Assembly (NCBI RefSeq): GCF_001989615.1
Contig: NZ_CP019067.1
Location: forward strand, 868,001 to 932,000
Reading direction: 5' to 3'
DNA: 64,000 bases
DNA from: Halorientalis sp. IM1011
GTDB lineage: Archaea; Halobacteriota; Halobacteria; Halobacteriales; Haloarculaceae
The notes under the pieces were generated by a model, which did no database searches, had not been told where the DNA came from, and saw nothing but the letters and a program-made list of their open reading frames with translations. The translations under genes and the position numbers were made by a program. Positions 42,117 to 50,070 of this stretch are shown in pieces; positions within the stretch are counted from its first letter, which is position 1; the number at the start of each line of letters is the position of its first letter.

Positions 42117-42770
42117 TTACACGACGTCGCCCCGGACCGTCGCCCCCTCCGCTTCGGCCCGGTACTCCTTCACCGCCTCGGCGGCCTCCGTCGCTTCCTC
42201 CGGGTCCAGACCGAGCATCTCGAGCGCCCCCGACAGCGGTGGGAACGCGAACTCGCTCTCCCGGAGTTTGCGGAAGGCCTCGTCGCTACGCTGGTCTTGG
42301 GCCCACAGGCAAACCCCGCGGGGATCGAGGATCTGTTCGTAGTTCTCGCGGGCCATCGCACCCTCCAGTCGCTGTCTGACGTTGTCCTCGAAGGAGGCGT
42401 TGCACACCTCCAGGTGGATCGGTTCGTCGTCGTCGACGAGATGAGCGGCCAGGCACTTCTCCGGTGCGGCGTGACCGTTCGCGTTGGCCCGCAGGTACTC
42501 GTCGTACTCGGCGGCCCAGTCGGCGTCGACGGTCTCGCCGACCCCCTTGATCCCGTGGGACTCGCGGAACTCGCGCTCGCGGTCGGAGTCGCGGCCGAAC
42601 AGCATGTCCTTGGTGACGTAGACGTCCAGTCGCTCGACGGGGTCGAGGCCGAGCGCCACGTCGCCGTACACCCACACCTCCCGGACGGGGACGGGCATCG
42701 GTTCGGACGCGACGGTTTCGACGAGGGCCGCCACGCGGTCGACGGCATCCTGGCGCTCGAACTCTGTCAT
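42117..42770 (-). CDS. Conserved haloarchaeal hypothetical protein (217 aa)
   Basis: Starts at ATG 42770 (MTEFERQDAVDRVAALVETV). The segment PVREVWVYGDVALGLDPVER has the look of a nucleotidyltransferase- or kinase-like core, but no complete motif is present. Further on are LDVYVTKDMLFGRDSDRERE, HLEVCNASFEDNVRQRLEGA and ILDPRGVCLWAQDQ. The sequence is typical of a widely kept haloarchaeal protein of unknown function. It is divergent from the alpha/beta hydrolase gene. Confidence 0.72.
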   Translation of the reverse strand: MTEFERQDAVDRVAALVETVASEPMPVPVREVWVYGDVALGLDPVERLDVYVTKDMLFGRDSDREREFRESHGIKGVGETVDADWAAEYDEYLRANANGHAAPEKCLAAHLVDDDEPIHLEVCNASFEDNVRQRLEGAMARENYEQILDPRGVCLWAQDQRSDEAFRKLRESEFAFPPLSGALEMLGLDPEEATEAAEAVKEYRAEAEGATVRGDVV

Positions 42771-42878
42771 CGCCCGCCGGTAGGACGGGCGCGTGGAAAA
42801 CGGTTTCCGCTCGGTCCCAGTGTCGAGACCGTGAAATCGGGAGTAGCTAGTTGTTCCTCCCGTGAATACCCCGCGCCT

Positions 42879-43577
42879 ATGAAACTGGAGACGTTCGGCG
42901 ACGACGGCGACGACCCGCTCGTGTTCGTCCTCGGCTGGGGGAATCGGCCGAGATTCGACGGGGTCCGCTGGCTGGTCGACCACCTCGTCGAGGCCGGCTA
43001 CCGCGTCGACACGCTCGAGATCCCGCGAACCATCACGGACTTCGAGTCGGAGTATCTCGACCCCGTCCAGTCCCACCTCGACGACCTCGCGGAGTATCGC
43101 CTGCTCAGCCACAGCACCGGCGGGCTGATCACCCGCTACGTCGCCGACGACGAACCGATCACCCGGACCTACCTGAGCCCGTGGTGGGGGTTCCACGAGA
43201 GCCTCGACAACCCCGTCGTCTCGCTGGCGATGAAGCTCCCCGTTTCGACGCCGATCCTGCCGGCCAAGAGCGACCGCGCGGAACTCGGCGAACTGGCGAC
43301 CGACGAGTGGTACGCCGACGCCCCCGACCGCGCGGCCCCGACCTTCCTGCGGGAGGCCAAGCGAGCCCAGGAGCGGATGCCCCCGTTCGACACCGACGAC
43401 GCCGTCTTCTACTCGTCGACCGACACCATCGTCAGTCCCGACGCTATCGAAGTCCAGACCCCACGGGAGAACCGAATTGCCTACGAAGGCGGGCACGAAC
43501 TGTTCAACTCCCGCTCGCGGGACGAGCATATCGAACAGGTACTCGCGGCGGTCGACGCGGGGGCCGACGCGCTCTGA
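42879..43577 (+). CDS. Alpha/beta hydrolase
   Basis: 232 residues starting MKLETFGDDGDDPLVFVLGW. The nucleophile elbow is LSHSTGGLITRY (Ser in HSTGG), preceded by the oxyanion strand VFVLGWGNRPRF. The acid lies near YSSTDTIVSPDA and the catalytic His in AYEGGHELFNS. An esterase- or lipase-like serine hydrolase of unknown substrate. It is 41 bases upstream of ncsA on the same strand. Confidence 0.85.
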   Translation: MKLETFGDDGDDPLVFVLGWGNRPRFDGVRWLVDHLVEAGYRVDTLEIPRTITDFESEYLDPVQSHLDDLAEYRLLSHSTGGLITRYVADDEPITRTYLSPWWGFHESLDNPVVSLAMKLPVSTPILPAKSDRAELGELATDEWYADAPDRAAPTFLREAKRAQERMPPFDTDDAVFYSSTDTIVSPDAIEVQTPRENRIAYEGGHELFNSRSRDEHIEQVLAAVDAGADAL

Positions 43578-43618
43578 GAGCGAAACCGGGAAGCCCGCCC
43601 GGCGACAACCCGCCGGTA

Positions 43619-44635
43619 ATGGACTGTGACAAGTGCGGCGACGAGGCGGTGATGCACGCCGCCTACTCCGGGCTCCACATGTGCGCCGACCACTTCTGTC
43701 GGTCCGTCGAGACCCGGACCCGCAGGCGCGTCCGCGAGGACAACCTCCTGCCCGACGACGCCTCCCCCGAGGACCCCGAGACCTGGCTGATCGGGCTCTC
43801 CGGCGGGAAAGACAGCGTCGTCCTCACGGAGATCCTCCACGACACCTTCGCCCAGGACCCGCGGGTCGAACTGGTCGCCCTGACCATCCACGAGGGGATC
43901 GAGGGCTACCGCGACGAGTCGCTGTCGGCCTGTCTCGACCTGACCGACGACCTCGACATCCGTCACGAACTCGTCACCTACGAGGAGGAGTTCGACCTCC
44001 GGATGGACGACGTGGCCGTCGACGACCCGATGGACATGGCCCCTTGCGCCTACTGCGGCGTATTCCGTCGCGATCTGCTCTCGAAGTACGCCGAGGAGTA
44101 CGATGCCGACAAGCTGCTGACCGGCCACAACCTCGACGACGAGGCCCAGACCGCCCTGATGAACTTCTTCGAGGGCGACGTCGAACAGATGGCCAAACAC
44201 TTCGACGCGAGCCTCGGCGCGTTCCCGAGTGGGGACGATCCGGCCGATCCGTCGGACCGCGACGGCACTCCGACCCGCGTCAGCACCGACGGCCCCTTCG
44301 TCCCGCGGGCCAAGCCGTTGCGGGACGTGCCAGAGAAGGAGATCGCCCTCTACGCCCAGCTGAAAGAGTTGCCCGCCCACATCACCGAGTGTCCTCACTC
44401 CAGCGAGGCCTACCGCGGGGAGATCCAGCAACTCCTCTTCGATATGGAGGAGAACCATCCGGGCGTCCGACACTCGATCATGGCTGGCTACGAGGACCTG
44501 GCCGCGATGGCCGCCCGCGCCTACCGCGACGGCGGCGGCCCCGAGTACGGCGAGTGCGAGCGCTGCGGCGCGACGACGACCCGCGACGTCTGCCGGAAGT
44601 GCTCGCTGGTCGACGCGGTGCAGGCTGCGGATTAG
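43619..44635 (+). CDS. ncsA: tRNA 2-thiolation protein NcsA
   Basis: A 338-residue PP-loop ATPase. The N-terminal zinc finger is MDCDKCGDEAVMH with CADHFC. The PP-loop is IGLSGGKDSVVLTE. The CxxC pair CAYCGVFRR is part of the catalytic or cluster-binding site, and a C-terminal zinc finger holds CERCGATTTRDVCRKC. NcsA thiolates U34 of tRNA-Lys, -Glu and -Gln; in Haloferax it works with the ubiquitin-like SAMP2. It is convergent with ftsZ2, the same neighbourhood as in Haloferax. Confidence 0.93.
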   Translation: MDCDKCGDEAVMHAAYSGLHMCADHFCRSVETRTRRRVREDNLLPDDASPEDPETWLIGLSGGKDSVVLTEILHDTFAQDPRVELVALTIHEGIEGYRDESLSACLDLTDDLDIRHELVTYEEEFDLRMDDVAVDDPMDMAPCAYCGVFRRDLLSKYAEEYDADKLLTGHNLDDEAQTALMNFFEGDVEQMAKHFDASLGAFPSGDDPADPSDRDGTPTRVSTDGPFVPRAKPLRDVPEKEIALYAQLKELPAHITECPHSSEAYRGEIQQLLFDMEENHPGVRHSIMAGYEDLAAMAARAYRDGGGPEYGECERCGATTTRDVCRKCSLVDAVQAAD

Positions 44636-44731
44636 GGCGCTGTGTATCGCAAGTCACGATAGAGCAGCGGCTATGCGGACGTTTTCGCGAGAAAAGCGGA
44701 AAGTTGGTGTTCGGCTCCGCGAGTGCGTGGC

Positions 44732-45949
44732 TCAGTTCGTCCGGATGACGTCGAGCCCGTTTTTCTGTTCGCTGGTTTCGTCCTGGCCGCCGTCGGCCCA
44801 GCCGTCACTCTGGGCGCCGGTGGTGTTACCCATCCCGTTCTCGACGTTCTCGCTCGCGTCGAAGGTGCCCTCGAACTCGGCCTCGTCCGCGTCCATCGCC
44901 TGCTTGGACTTGTTGGCCTGCTTCTGGGCCGTCGGACCGAGGATCTGGGCGCTCTGGACGCCGGTCATGATGGCCATGACGCGGACCTTGCCCTTGTACT
45001 CCTCCTGGATGCGCGCGCCCCAGATGACGTTGGCGTCGGCCTCCAGTCGGTCGGTGATGTTCTGGGCGATACCCTCGGCCTCCTTCAGCGTGAGGTCGGG
45101 GCCACCGGTGATGTGGACCAGCCCACCGGAGGCGCCGCGGTAGTCCACGTCGAGGAGGGGATGGTTCATCGCGTCCTTGACGACCTCCTCGGTCTTGTTC
45201 TTGTCCTGGGTCTCGCCGACGAGCATGACTGCCACGCCACCCTTGTTCATTATGGATGACATGTCGGCGTAGTCCAGGTTGATCAGCGAGGGCTGGGTGA
45301 TCGTCTCGGAGATGCCCTTGACGGTCTCGGCGATGATCTGGTCCATCACCGAGAACGCCTTGCCGATCGGCAGGTTCGGGACGTAGTCGAGCAGGCGGTT
45401 GTTGTCCAGCACGATGATCGAGTCGGCCTCGTTGCGCAGTTTCTCGAGACCTTCCTCGGCCTTCACCGTGCGGGCGCGCTCGACGTTGAACGGCGTCGAC
45501 ACCATGCCGACGACGATCGCACCCTGCTCCTTGGCGATCTTGGAGACCACGGGGGCCGCACCGGTCCCGGTGCCGCCACCCATGCCTGCGGTTACGAAGA
45601 CGAGGTCCGCTTCACCGATGACCTCCTTGATGGTGCCCTGGGCCATCTCGGTCGCGCGCTCGCCCATGCTGGGGTCGCCGCCCGCGCCGAGTCCGTTGGT
45701 GAGGGACTTCCCGACCAGGATCTTCGTGTCGGCCTCGATCATCTCGAGGTGCTGGCGGTCGGTGTTGATGGCGATGGTCTCGGCACCGTCGACGCCGATG
45801 TTGTACAGCCGGTTGACCGTGTTGTTCCCGGCACCGCCTGCGCCGACGATGACGATCCGGGGGTCACCGAAGCCTTCCGCACCGGCGTTCTCCTGTTTCT
45901 CCTTTTCCTTCTCGTCGTTCTCCAGGGCCGACTTCACGAGGTCCTGCAT
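44732..45949 (-). CDS. ftsZ2: Cell division protein FtsZ2
   Basis: A 405-residue FtsZ. GTP-binding signature [24 protein letters not shown] near the N-terminus, and the T7 catalytic loop [11 protein letters not shown]. The N-terminal extension ([20 protein letters not shown]), the position next to cdrS and ncsA, and the variable acidic tail ending NGLDVIRTN identify FtsZ2, not FtsZ1. It forms the division ring together with FtsZ1 and drives constriction. cdrS lies 3 bases upstream in the same operon. Confidence 0.95.
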   Translation of the reverse strand: MQDLVKSALENDEKEKEKQENAGAEGFGDPRIVIVGAGGAGNNTVNRLYNIGVDGAETIAINTDRQHLEMIEADTKILVGKSLTNGLGAGGDPSMGERATEMAQGTIKEVIGEADLVFVTAGMGGGTGTGAAPVVSKIAKEQGAIVVGMVSTPFNVERARTVKAEEGLEKLRNEADSIIVLDNNRLLDYVPNLPIGKAFSVMDQIIAETVKGISETITQPSLINLDYADMSSIMNKGGVAVMLVGETQDKNKTEEVVKDAMNHPLLDVDYRGASGGLVHITGGPDLTLKEAEGIAQNITDRLEADANVIWGARIQEEYKGKVRVMAIMTGVQSAQILGPTAQKQANKSKQAMDADEAEFEGTFDASENVENGMGNTTGAQSDGWADGGQDETSEQKNGLDVIRTN

Positions 45950-45952
45950 CGT

Positions 45953-46135
45953 CTACACCTTGGCCCAGGAACGCTTGCGCTTCTCAGAGGATTCCCGGGT
46001 ATCCTCCTGTTCATTTAGCATGTCGCGGACGGCCGACCGTATGGCCTCGCTCCGGTTCGGGTATTCCCCGGAATCGACCATTCGTTCGACCTCTTCGATC
46101 TGCTGTTTCGGAATCCGTAGTGTCACACGCTCCAT
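45953..46135 (-). CDS. cdrS: Ribbon-helix-helix cell-division regulator CdrS
   Basis: 60 residues from ATG 46135 ([20 protein letters not shown]). It has an RHH/CopG-type DNA-binding domain: strand RVTLRIP, helix [15 protein letters not shown], turn [15 protein letters not shown]. The tail is basic. In Halobacterium salinarum CdrS activates ftsZ2 and controls division (established for that species). Here it directly precedes ftsZ2 and follows a promoter rich in palindromes. Confidence 0.9.
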   Translation of the reverse strand: MERVTLRIPKQQIEEVERMVDSGEYPNRSEAIRSAVRDMLNEQEDTRESSEKRKRSWAKV

Positions 46136-46367
46136 ATTTGGTTCCCCTGTTGGGTAAGACGGAAAGGGGTGTGCCACTGCGCCCCATGTGTTTTACACAC
46201 CGAAAACCGCACCACGGCAGTCGATTGCCGTGTGTCGGATCCGGTGTGTAAGACGCACCGTCTTACGCAGAGTTTACATCATACTGTTGGGTTATAAAGG
46301 TTTCCCCTACCGTAAGACACGGAGTTAGTATCGACGTAAACGCCGGCCTACTAGCGTTTACGCCGGG
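46136..46367 (-). promoter_or_regulatory. cdrS-ftsZ2 promoter with GTAAGAC palindromes
   Basis: On the minus strand a TATA box, CCTTTATAAC, lies at 46291-46300. GTAAGAC occurs on the plus strand at 46154-46160, 46248-46254 and 46312-46318, and reversed (GTCTTAC) at 46260-46266. The pair at 46248-46266 forms the palindrome GTAAGAC-gcacc-GTCTTAC near the predicted start site. A second palindrome, GTAAACGC...GCGTTTAC (46336-46361), lies just after the cdrL stop. A 7-bp hairpin (46213-46232, CACGGCA/TGCCGTG) is in the roughly 130-base leader. These are candidate CdrL or CdrS sites. Confidence 0.6.
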
Positions 46368-46925
46368 TTAGGGCTTGTCCAACACGTCGGCGGCCGGGGT
46401 CCGACGGCCACAGCCGGGACAGAACGCCCAGTCCGACCGGAGCTCGTCGCCACACTCACAGAACACTCGACGGGCCGCCTTCTCTCCGCAGTTCGGACAG
46501 TAAACGTGATCTGCGCCCAGATTCTCGCCGCATTGCTGGCACGTAGTACGCTCGTCCGCGGGCGAGTCCCCTGTGTCCGCGTCCTCCTCGACTGGCGTCT
46601 TACGTCGGTCGACGCTCACGTCGTCGGACTCGGTGGAATCGCCGTCGAGAGCGATGTTTACGTTGATATCCTGTGGTTGGCGCGGCGTAAACGCCGTCTC
46701 CAGTCGGTCGGCGATGATCGCGTCGACACGTTCCGCCACGAGGTCGTCGAGGCTGTCCTCGGTCGGCGTGGCTCCAGTGGCCGACGCCGCGTTCTGGGAG
46801 GGCCCGCTGGCCTCCCCGTCGAGGTACGTCCGGAGGGCCTCCCGCATGACTTCGCTTTTCGACGCGTCGAACTCCTCGAGTTGCTCGATGAGTTCGTCGT
46901 CCGCGCGGAACGTTATCTTGCTCAT
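46368..46925 (-). CDS. cdrL: CdrL: RHH regulator with C-terminal zinc ribbons
   Basis: 185 residues from ATG 46925 (MSKITFRADDELIEQLEEFD). Order: an N-terminal RHH domain (residues 1-45, ending SEVMREALRTYLDG), a Ser/Thr/Asp linker, and a C-terminal pair of zinc ribbons (CQQCGENL and CPNCGEK, then CECGDEL and CPGCGRR). In haloarchaea the long RHH protein CdrL is encoded immediately upstream of cdrS-ftsZ2 and regulates that operon. The zinc ribbons probably mediate protein contacts or multimerisation. The start at 46937 would add four residues. Confidence 0.9.
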   Translation of the reverse strand: MSKITFRADDELIEQLEEFDASKSEVMREALRTYLDGEASGPSQNAASATGATPTEDSLDDLVAERVDAIIADRLETAFTPRQPQDINVNIALDGDSTESDDVSVDRRKTPVEEDADTGDSPADERTTCQQCGENLGADHVYCPNCGEKAARRVFCECGDELRSDWAFCPGCGRRTPAADVLDKP

Positions 46926-47074
46926 TCGACCTGTCACTTAGTACTCAACCAAGGTATTTCAATCTTCCCGACCGTCTGACAGTCGTCAGTCGCTTCGAGG
47001 CCGACCCCTGGACCCGTTGTCGATTCTCGAATGATAACGGTTAAGTCTGCCAGTCGTCCTACGTTGTGATGCGT

Positions 47075-47148
47075 CCGCCCTTAGCTCAGACTGGTAGAGC
47101 AGTCGACTGTAGATCGACTTGCCCCCCGTTCAAATCGGGGAGGGCGGA
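47075..47148 (+). tRNA. tRNA-Tyr (anticodon GTA)
   Basis: A 74-base cloverleaf: acceptor CCGCCCT/AGGGCGG with discriminator A at 47148, D arm with GGTAGAGC, anticodon arm GTCGA-CTGTAGA-TCGAC (anticodon GTA), T arm CCCCG-TTCAAAT-CGGGG. No intron and no encoded CCA. Its last 29 bases (47120-47148) are repeated at 49743-49771 and mark an integration site. Confidence 0.97.
47120..47148 (+). repeat. Left attachment site (attL) within tRNA-Tyr
   Basis: 29 bases from TGCCCCCCGTTCAAATCGGG to the discriminator A, identical to 49743-49771. The copies diverge immediately after the tRNA end (CTTCCC here, TTTGGTTTTC at the right copy), as expected for a crossover inside the tRNA 3' part. Confidence 0.85.
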
Positions 47149-47196
47149 CTTCCCTTTACGTCGGAATGAATACGCACAGTAGAGCCATTAGCGCGC

Positions 47197-47222
47197 TCTA
47201 CAGTCGACTGCTCTACCAGTCT
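47197..47222 (-). repeat. 26-nt inverted copy of tRNA-Tyr D-arm/anticodon region
   Basis: TCTACAGTCGACTGCTCTAC followed by CAGTCT is the exact reverse complement of tRNA-Tyr bases 47088-47113, which run from the D loop through the anticodon loop. It is flanked by the inverted pair TGAATACGC (47168-47176) and GCGTATTCA, so it sits at the top of a hairpin. It lies just inside the left end of the element. A plus-strand transcript would be antisense to the tRNA, including its anticodon. Confidence 0.75.
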
Positions 47223-47388
47223 TCGACGGGCGTATTCACACCGGAGTTGAACAGGGAACATAACGCACCCCGTGCCTTCGGCGTTCTAGCAGGAGTCGAA
47301 CAGTCCACTCACTTAGTCCTATGAACAACGGCAGAGATTGCGAGAAACCCGCTTTCCGAAAGCAATCGGAACAATCGCGTTCGATATA

Positions 47389-47553
47389 CTACTCACAGAC
47401 TGACTCACGGTCCCGATCTACCCGTCTCATTTGCGACTCTCCATCACTAATCGTAAACTCAGCACACGCCGGACAGCCATCAATTCCCTTCTGCCCCAGG
47501 AGACGAAGGACATACTCCGGGAACGGCTCGCCACAGTCCTCGCAGGGGATCAT
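47389..47553 (-). CDS. CxxC zinc microprotein of the integrative element (54 aa)
   Basis: A 54-residue frame starting MIPCEDCGEPFPEYVLRLLG. CEDC and CPAC (about residues 4-7 and 27-30) form one zinc-binding site; the tail EFTISDGESQMRRVDRDRES is charged. It lies 11 bases downstream of the membrane-protein gene on the same strand, so the two probably form an operon. Possible regulator of the element; function not established. Confidence 0.65.
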   Translation of the reverse strand: MIPCEDCGEPFPEYVLRLLGQKGIDGCPACAEFTISDGESQMRRVDRDRESVCE

Positions 47554-47564
47554 ACTCACGTTTC

Positions 47565-47840
47565 TCACGCCCTCTCAGTTGCGAGAGTAATCATCATCAG
47601 GAACACCGCCAGCACGATAATAACGTCGAGGATGCCCCACAGAGACGATGCGCCGCTACTCCAGCTTGAGGTTTCTACCGCCACGATCTCCGAGATACCC
47701 ATTGGGATCAGGAACGCCGCAACCAGTCCCGTAACCGTGAGTCCGACTACGACATTTACCGCCCGATCCGCTCCGGTCTGCGCTCTGTCGTCACTCACGA
47801 ACGCTTTCGCGAGCGTTTTCGCACGTTCGATTTGATTCAT
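47565..47840 (-). CDS. Two-helix membrane protein of the integrative element (91 aa)
   Basis: 91 residues from ATG 47840 (MNQIERAKTLAKAFVSDDRA). A short charged N-terminus is followed by two hydrophobic segments: about residues 28-50 (VVVGLTVTGLVAAFLIPMGI) and 66-86 (LWGILDVIIVLAVFLMMITL). The layout resembles small membrane proteins of haloarchaeal viruses and plasmids, but I cannot name a family. A start at 47876 would add twelve residues. Confidence 0.6.
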   Translation of the reverse strand: MNQIERAKTLAKAFVSDDRAQTGADRAVNVVVGLTVTGLVAAFLIPMGISEIVAVETSSWSSGASSLWGILDVIIVLAVFLMMITLATERA

Positions 47841-47879
47841 TTCTATCACTAACTCCAGAAAGAGGTTTCCCGTCACCCA

Positions 47880-48683
47880 ATATCAAAGTATCGTATGTAT
47901 GAAATATATGGGGTTATGCCGGGGGCAAACTCGCTCAAGCAAATAGTATAATTCGTCGGGCTAAGATTCTCTAACGCCTATCAAACCGACTCTGTGGTTT
48001 CATTCAGGGACCGGGTGAGGATAGAACCGAATAGCCTCTCAATCAGGTAAGTAAGAAAGAAACCGCACAGTTACTAATTAATATAGTACAATCTGCCGAC
48101 TCTCACCACTACTCAAACGATGTCTGGACCTGTGCGCAACTGAGGTTCTCGCCCAGTCTGTGCGTAATGTCTCTCGTTTAACCGCGTGAATCCATGTGCG
48201 ATTGCGTCCGTCGATCCGCACGGAACAGAGCGGTATTGAAACAACTCTGAATACAAGAAGTTGCGTGACATACTCGAACAGTAGACTGGGGTTCTGTGCA
48301 TAGTGCCGCCTACAGCAGATCAAAACGAAACGTCACACCGCAACAGCTGGCCCCAGATCAAGAACCCCGCACCGTTCTATAGACAAGAACAACAGACCCG
48401 TCTCTCACAACAAACAATACGCTATACAGTTATCCTGTTATATCACGAGACGATGCGTTCGCTCCTGTAACTCGCTTGTTCGTTCCTTCCCTGCTTCCTC
48501 ATCCCCAACTGGGGCTTGCGGTCTTCTTCTTGTAGAACGGGGATTGCGGGAGCGGGTACCCCTGTTATCTCGGGACTGCGCTCGTTACAGATTGCTCGAT
48601 TTCTAGACTAATAACCGGTTCCCTATTATGACAACGAATCTCAAATCAGTTGGCTTTCTATATAAGGATGTATTAGGATTCGC
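47880..48683. other. AT-rich stretch without a convincing gene
   Basis: About 800 bases between the small operon and the integrase. The longest frame, 81 codons on the minus strand at 48078-48323, has a composition unlike halophile proteins (many Arg, Cys and His, few acidic residues). Frequent stops interrupt all other frames. The stretch may hold the element's origin, regulatory RNA or decayed genes. I see no strong repeat in it. Confidence 0.5.
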
Positions 48684-49703
48684 TCAGATACCGTCGATAA
48701 ACTCCCTCCGTTGTTCGACTTTCACTTCCTCACTCCGTTGGTCATAGTGCTTGTCGATCACGTCGGCACTCACGTTCATACGGTCACTCACAACCTTCTC
48801 GGGAACGTCATTAGTGAGATGATGCGTGATACTCCCGCGACGGATTGCATGGGGACTCACGCCCGTAGGACACCGACTGTGATGGCTCTGTTCGGTTGCC
48901 TCGCACGTTTCTATCTCTCTCCCGTGAGGGCACTCGTCGGCGTAATAGCACGGTCTGGAGACGTTATAGACGATTGCACGGATTGAGGACTTGGCGATTC
49001 GTCCGTGTCGTGTAGCAATCAATGGTTCTCGTCCGTGTTCGTCCGTTACGTCGGGACGGGTCTGTTCTATCCAGTCGCTCACAGTCTCGCATACGTCGAG
49101 AGATAGCCCGACATACCGTTCTCCCTCGGTCCCATTCTTCAATGCTGTATCCGTCTCGGGTCGGTGTTCGACTTCGAGATAGGCGTCTTGCGGGTAGAAA
49201 TCACCCACATCAAGAGCGTGTAACGCACCCATCCGAATCCCTGTGTGCCAGAGTAGCTCAACAACGACGTGAAACCGGGACGCATACTCGAATCGCCGGA
49301 GATACTGTAATAGATTCTCCGCCCGTTCTGCGGATAGCATTTCCTGGCTACGTTCTTCGGATGATGATACCGTAGGCATACGCACTTTCTCGCTAAGGCC
49401 CTCTCTCACGCCGTCTATGGACTCACAGAACCGTAGGAACACCCGTAAGGTCTGTATCTGTGTTTGGAGTGAAACAGCGTTTAGATCGCCGTCATCCTTC
49501 CGCCAGAGACGGAACTCGTGTATGTCCCGTCCCGTGAGATCGTTCATGTTCTCTATTCCGTTCTTCTCACTCCAACGAATGAAGTGTACCAAGCGATAAT
49601 GGTGCGCTTGGAGGGTTCGATCCGATACCTCTCCTTTCCGCTCCCGGAGATACATTTCCTTGGCCTTCTCCGGGGTAAGCGGTTGTAGGTCGTTCGTGGA
49701 CAT
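48684..49703 (-). CDS. Tyrosine recombinase (integrase)
   Basis: A 339-residue integrase. An N-terminal SAM-like/core-binding domain (residues 10-110) is followed by the catalytic domain: Arg157 in LWHTGIRMGAL, His285 and Arg288 in SPHAIRRGS, and nucleophile Tyr320 in DKHYDQRS. The position of the usual second histidine reads RMNVS, a variant common in haloarchaeal integrases. A Cys-rich insert (about residues 252-278, with YYADECPHGRE and HHSRCP) could bind zinc. It lies 40 bases from the right attachment site, the usual int-attP arrangement. Confidence 0.93.
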   Translation of the reverse strand: MSTNDLQPLTPEKAKEMYLRERKGEVSDRTLQAHHYRLVHFIRWSEKNGIENMNDLTGRDIHEFRLWRKDDGDLNAVSLQTQIQTLRVFLRFCESIDGVREGLSEKVRMPTVSSSEERSQEMLSAERAENLLQYLRRFEYASRFHVVVELLWHTGIRMGALHALDVGDFYPQDAYLEVEHRPETDTALKNGTEGERYVGLSLDVCETVSDWIEQTRPDVTDEHGREPLIATRHGRIAKSSIRAIVYNVSRPCYYADECPHGREIETCEATEQSHHSRCPTGVSPHAIRRGSITHHLTNDVPEKVVSDRMNVSADVIDKHYDQRSEEVKVEQRREFIDGI

Positions 49704-49742
49704 GGTTTGTCACAGAACGCCGTGAGAGGCAGAGAGAGGCTC

Positions 49743-49771
49743 TGCCCCCCGTTCAAATCGGGGAGGGCGGA
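49743..49771 (+). repeat. Right attachment site (attR)
   Basis: 29-base exact copy of the tRNA-Tyr 3' end. It is followed by TTTGGTTTTC, a T-rich tract similar to the sequence after the older copy at 49887-49918, which suggests that this flank was the original tRNA trailer. Confidence 0.85.
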
Positions 49772-49793
49772 TTTGGTTTTCAGTCGATTCGTA

Positions 49794-49918
49794 GTCGACC
49801 GGAGATCGACGTGTCCCCCGTCCTCGTGAGCGTAGCGAACGAGGGCTCGGAAGTCGCGCGCAGCGAAGCGAGCACGTCTCACAGTGTTCACAATCGGGGA
49901 GGGCGGACTTGGTTTTCG
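49794..49918 (+). repeat. Decayed second tRNA-Tyr 3' copy with an insert
   Basis: GTCGACCGGAGATCGAC (49794-49810) resembles the tRNA-Tyr anticodon arm and GTGTCCCCCG the variable/T-stem start. After an insert of about 65 bases, AATCGGGGAGGGCGGA (49892-49907) resumes the T arm and acceptor, then CTTGGTTTTCG. The insert contains AGTCGCGCGCAGCGAAGCGAG and CGTCTC...GTG, matching the internal consensus of the tRNA-Ser hairpin units. It marks an older event next to the current element. The rest of 49704-50070 holds no gene. Confidence 0.6.
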
Positions 49919-50070
49919 TGGCGCTCGGCTTCGAGACCCGTGTTTCGCGACCGGGTCCAACCTGCAGTGTCGACGACTAATGGAGAACGACACGTTAAAT
50001 AGTCACGTCGCTAACCTCGGAACGAGAGGATTTTGTTGTCGTGTGGTAGCCCCGGTCGCACCAGATCGAT

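Larger units (their letters stand above)
47120..49771. mobile_element. 2.6-kb integrative element in the tRNA-Tyr gene
   Basis: The element lies between an intact tRNA-Tyr 3' end and a second exact copy of its last 29 bases. It is visibly richer in A and T than the flanking genome. Inside are a tyrosine-recombinase gene 40 bases from the right-hand repeat, a small membrane protein, a zinc microprotein, and about 800 bases without a clear gene. No replication, packaging or transfer gene is present, so it is a minimal or remnant element, possibly dependent on a helper. The tRNA is complete at the left end, so integration did not disrupt it. Confidence 0.85.

Noticed and set aside
47321-47590. 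89-codon plus-strand frame in the integrative element
   Set aside because: Composition is Ser/Arg-rich, and it lies opposite the better-supported zinc microprotein at 47389-47553.
48078-48323. 81-codon minus-strand frame between the small operon and the integrase
   Set aside because: Basic, Cys/Arg-rich, no motif and no ribosome-binding or promoter support; left as non-coding.
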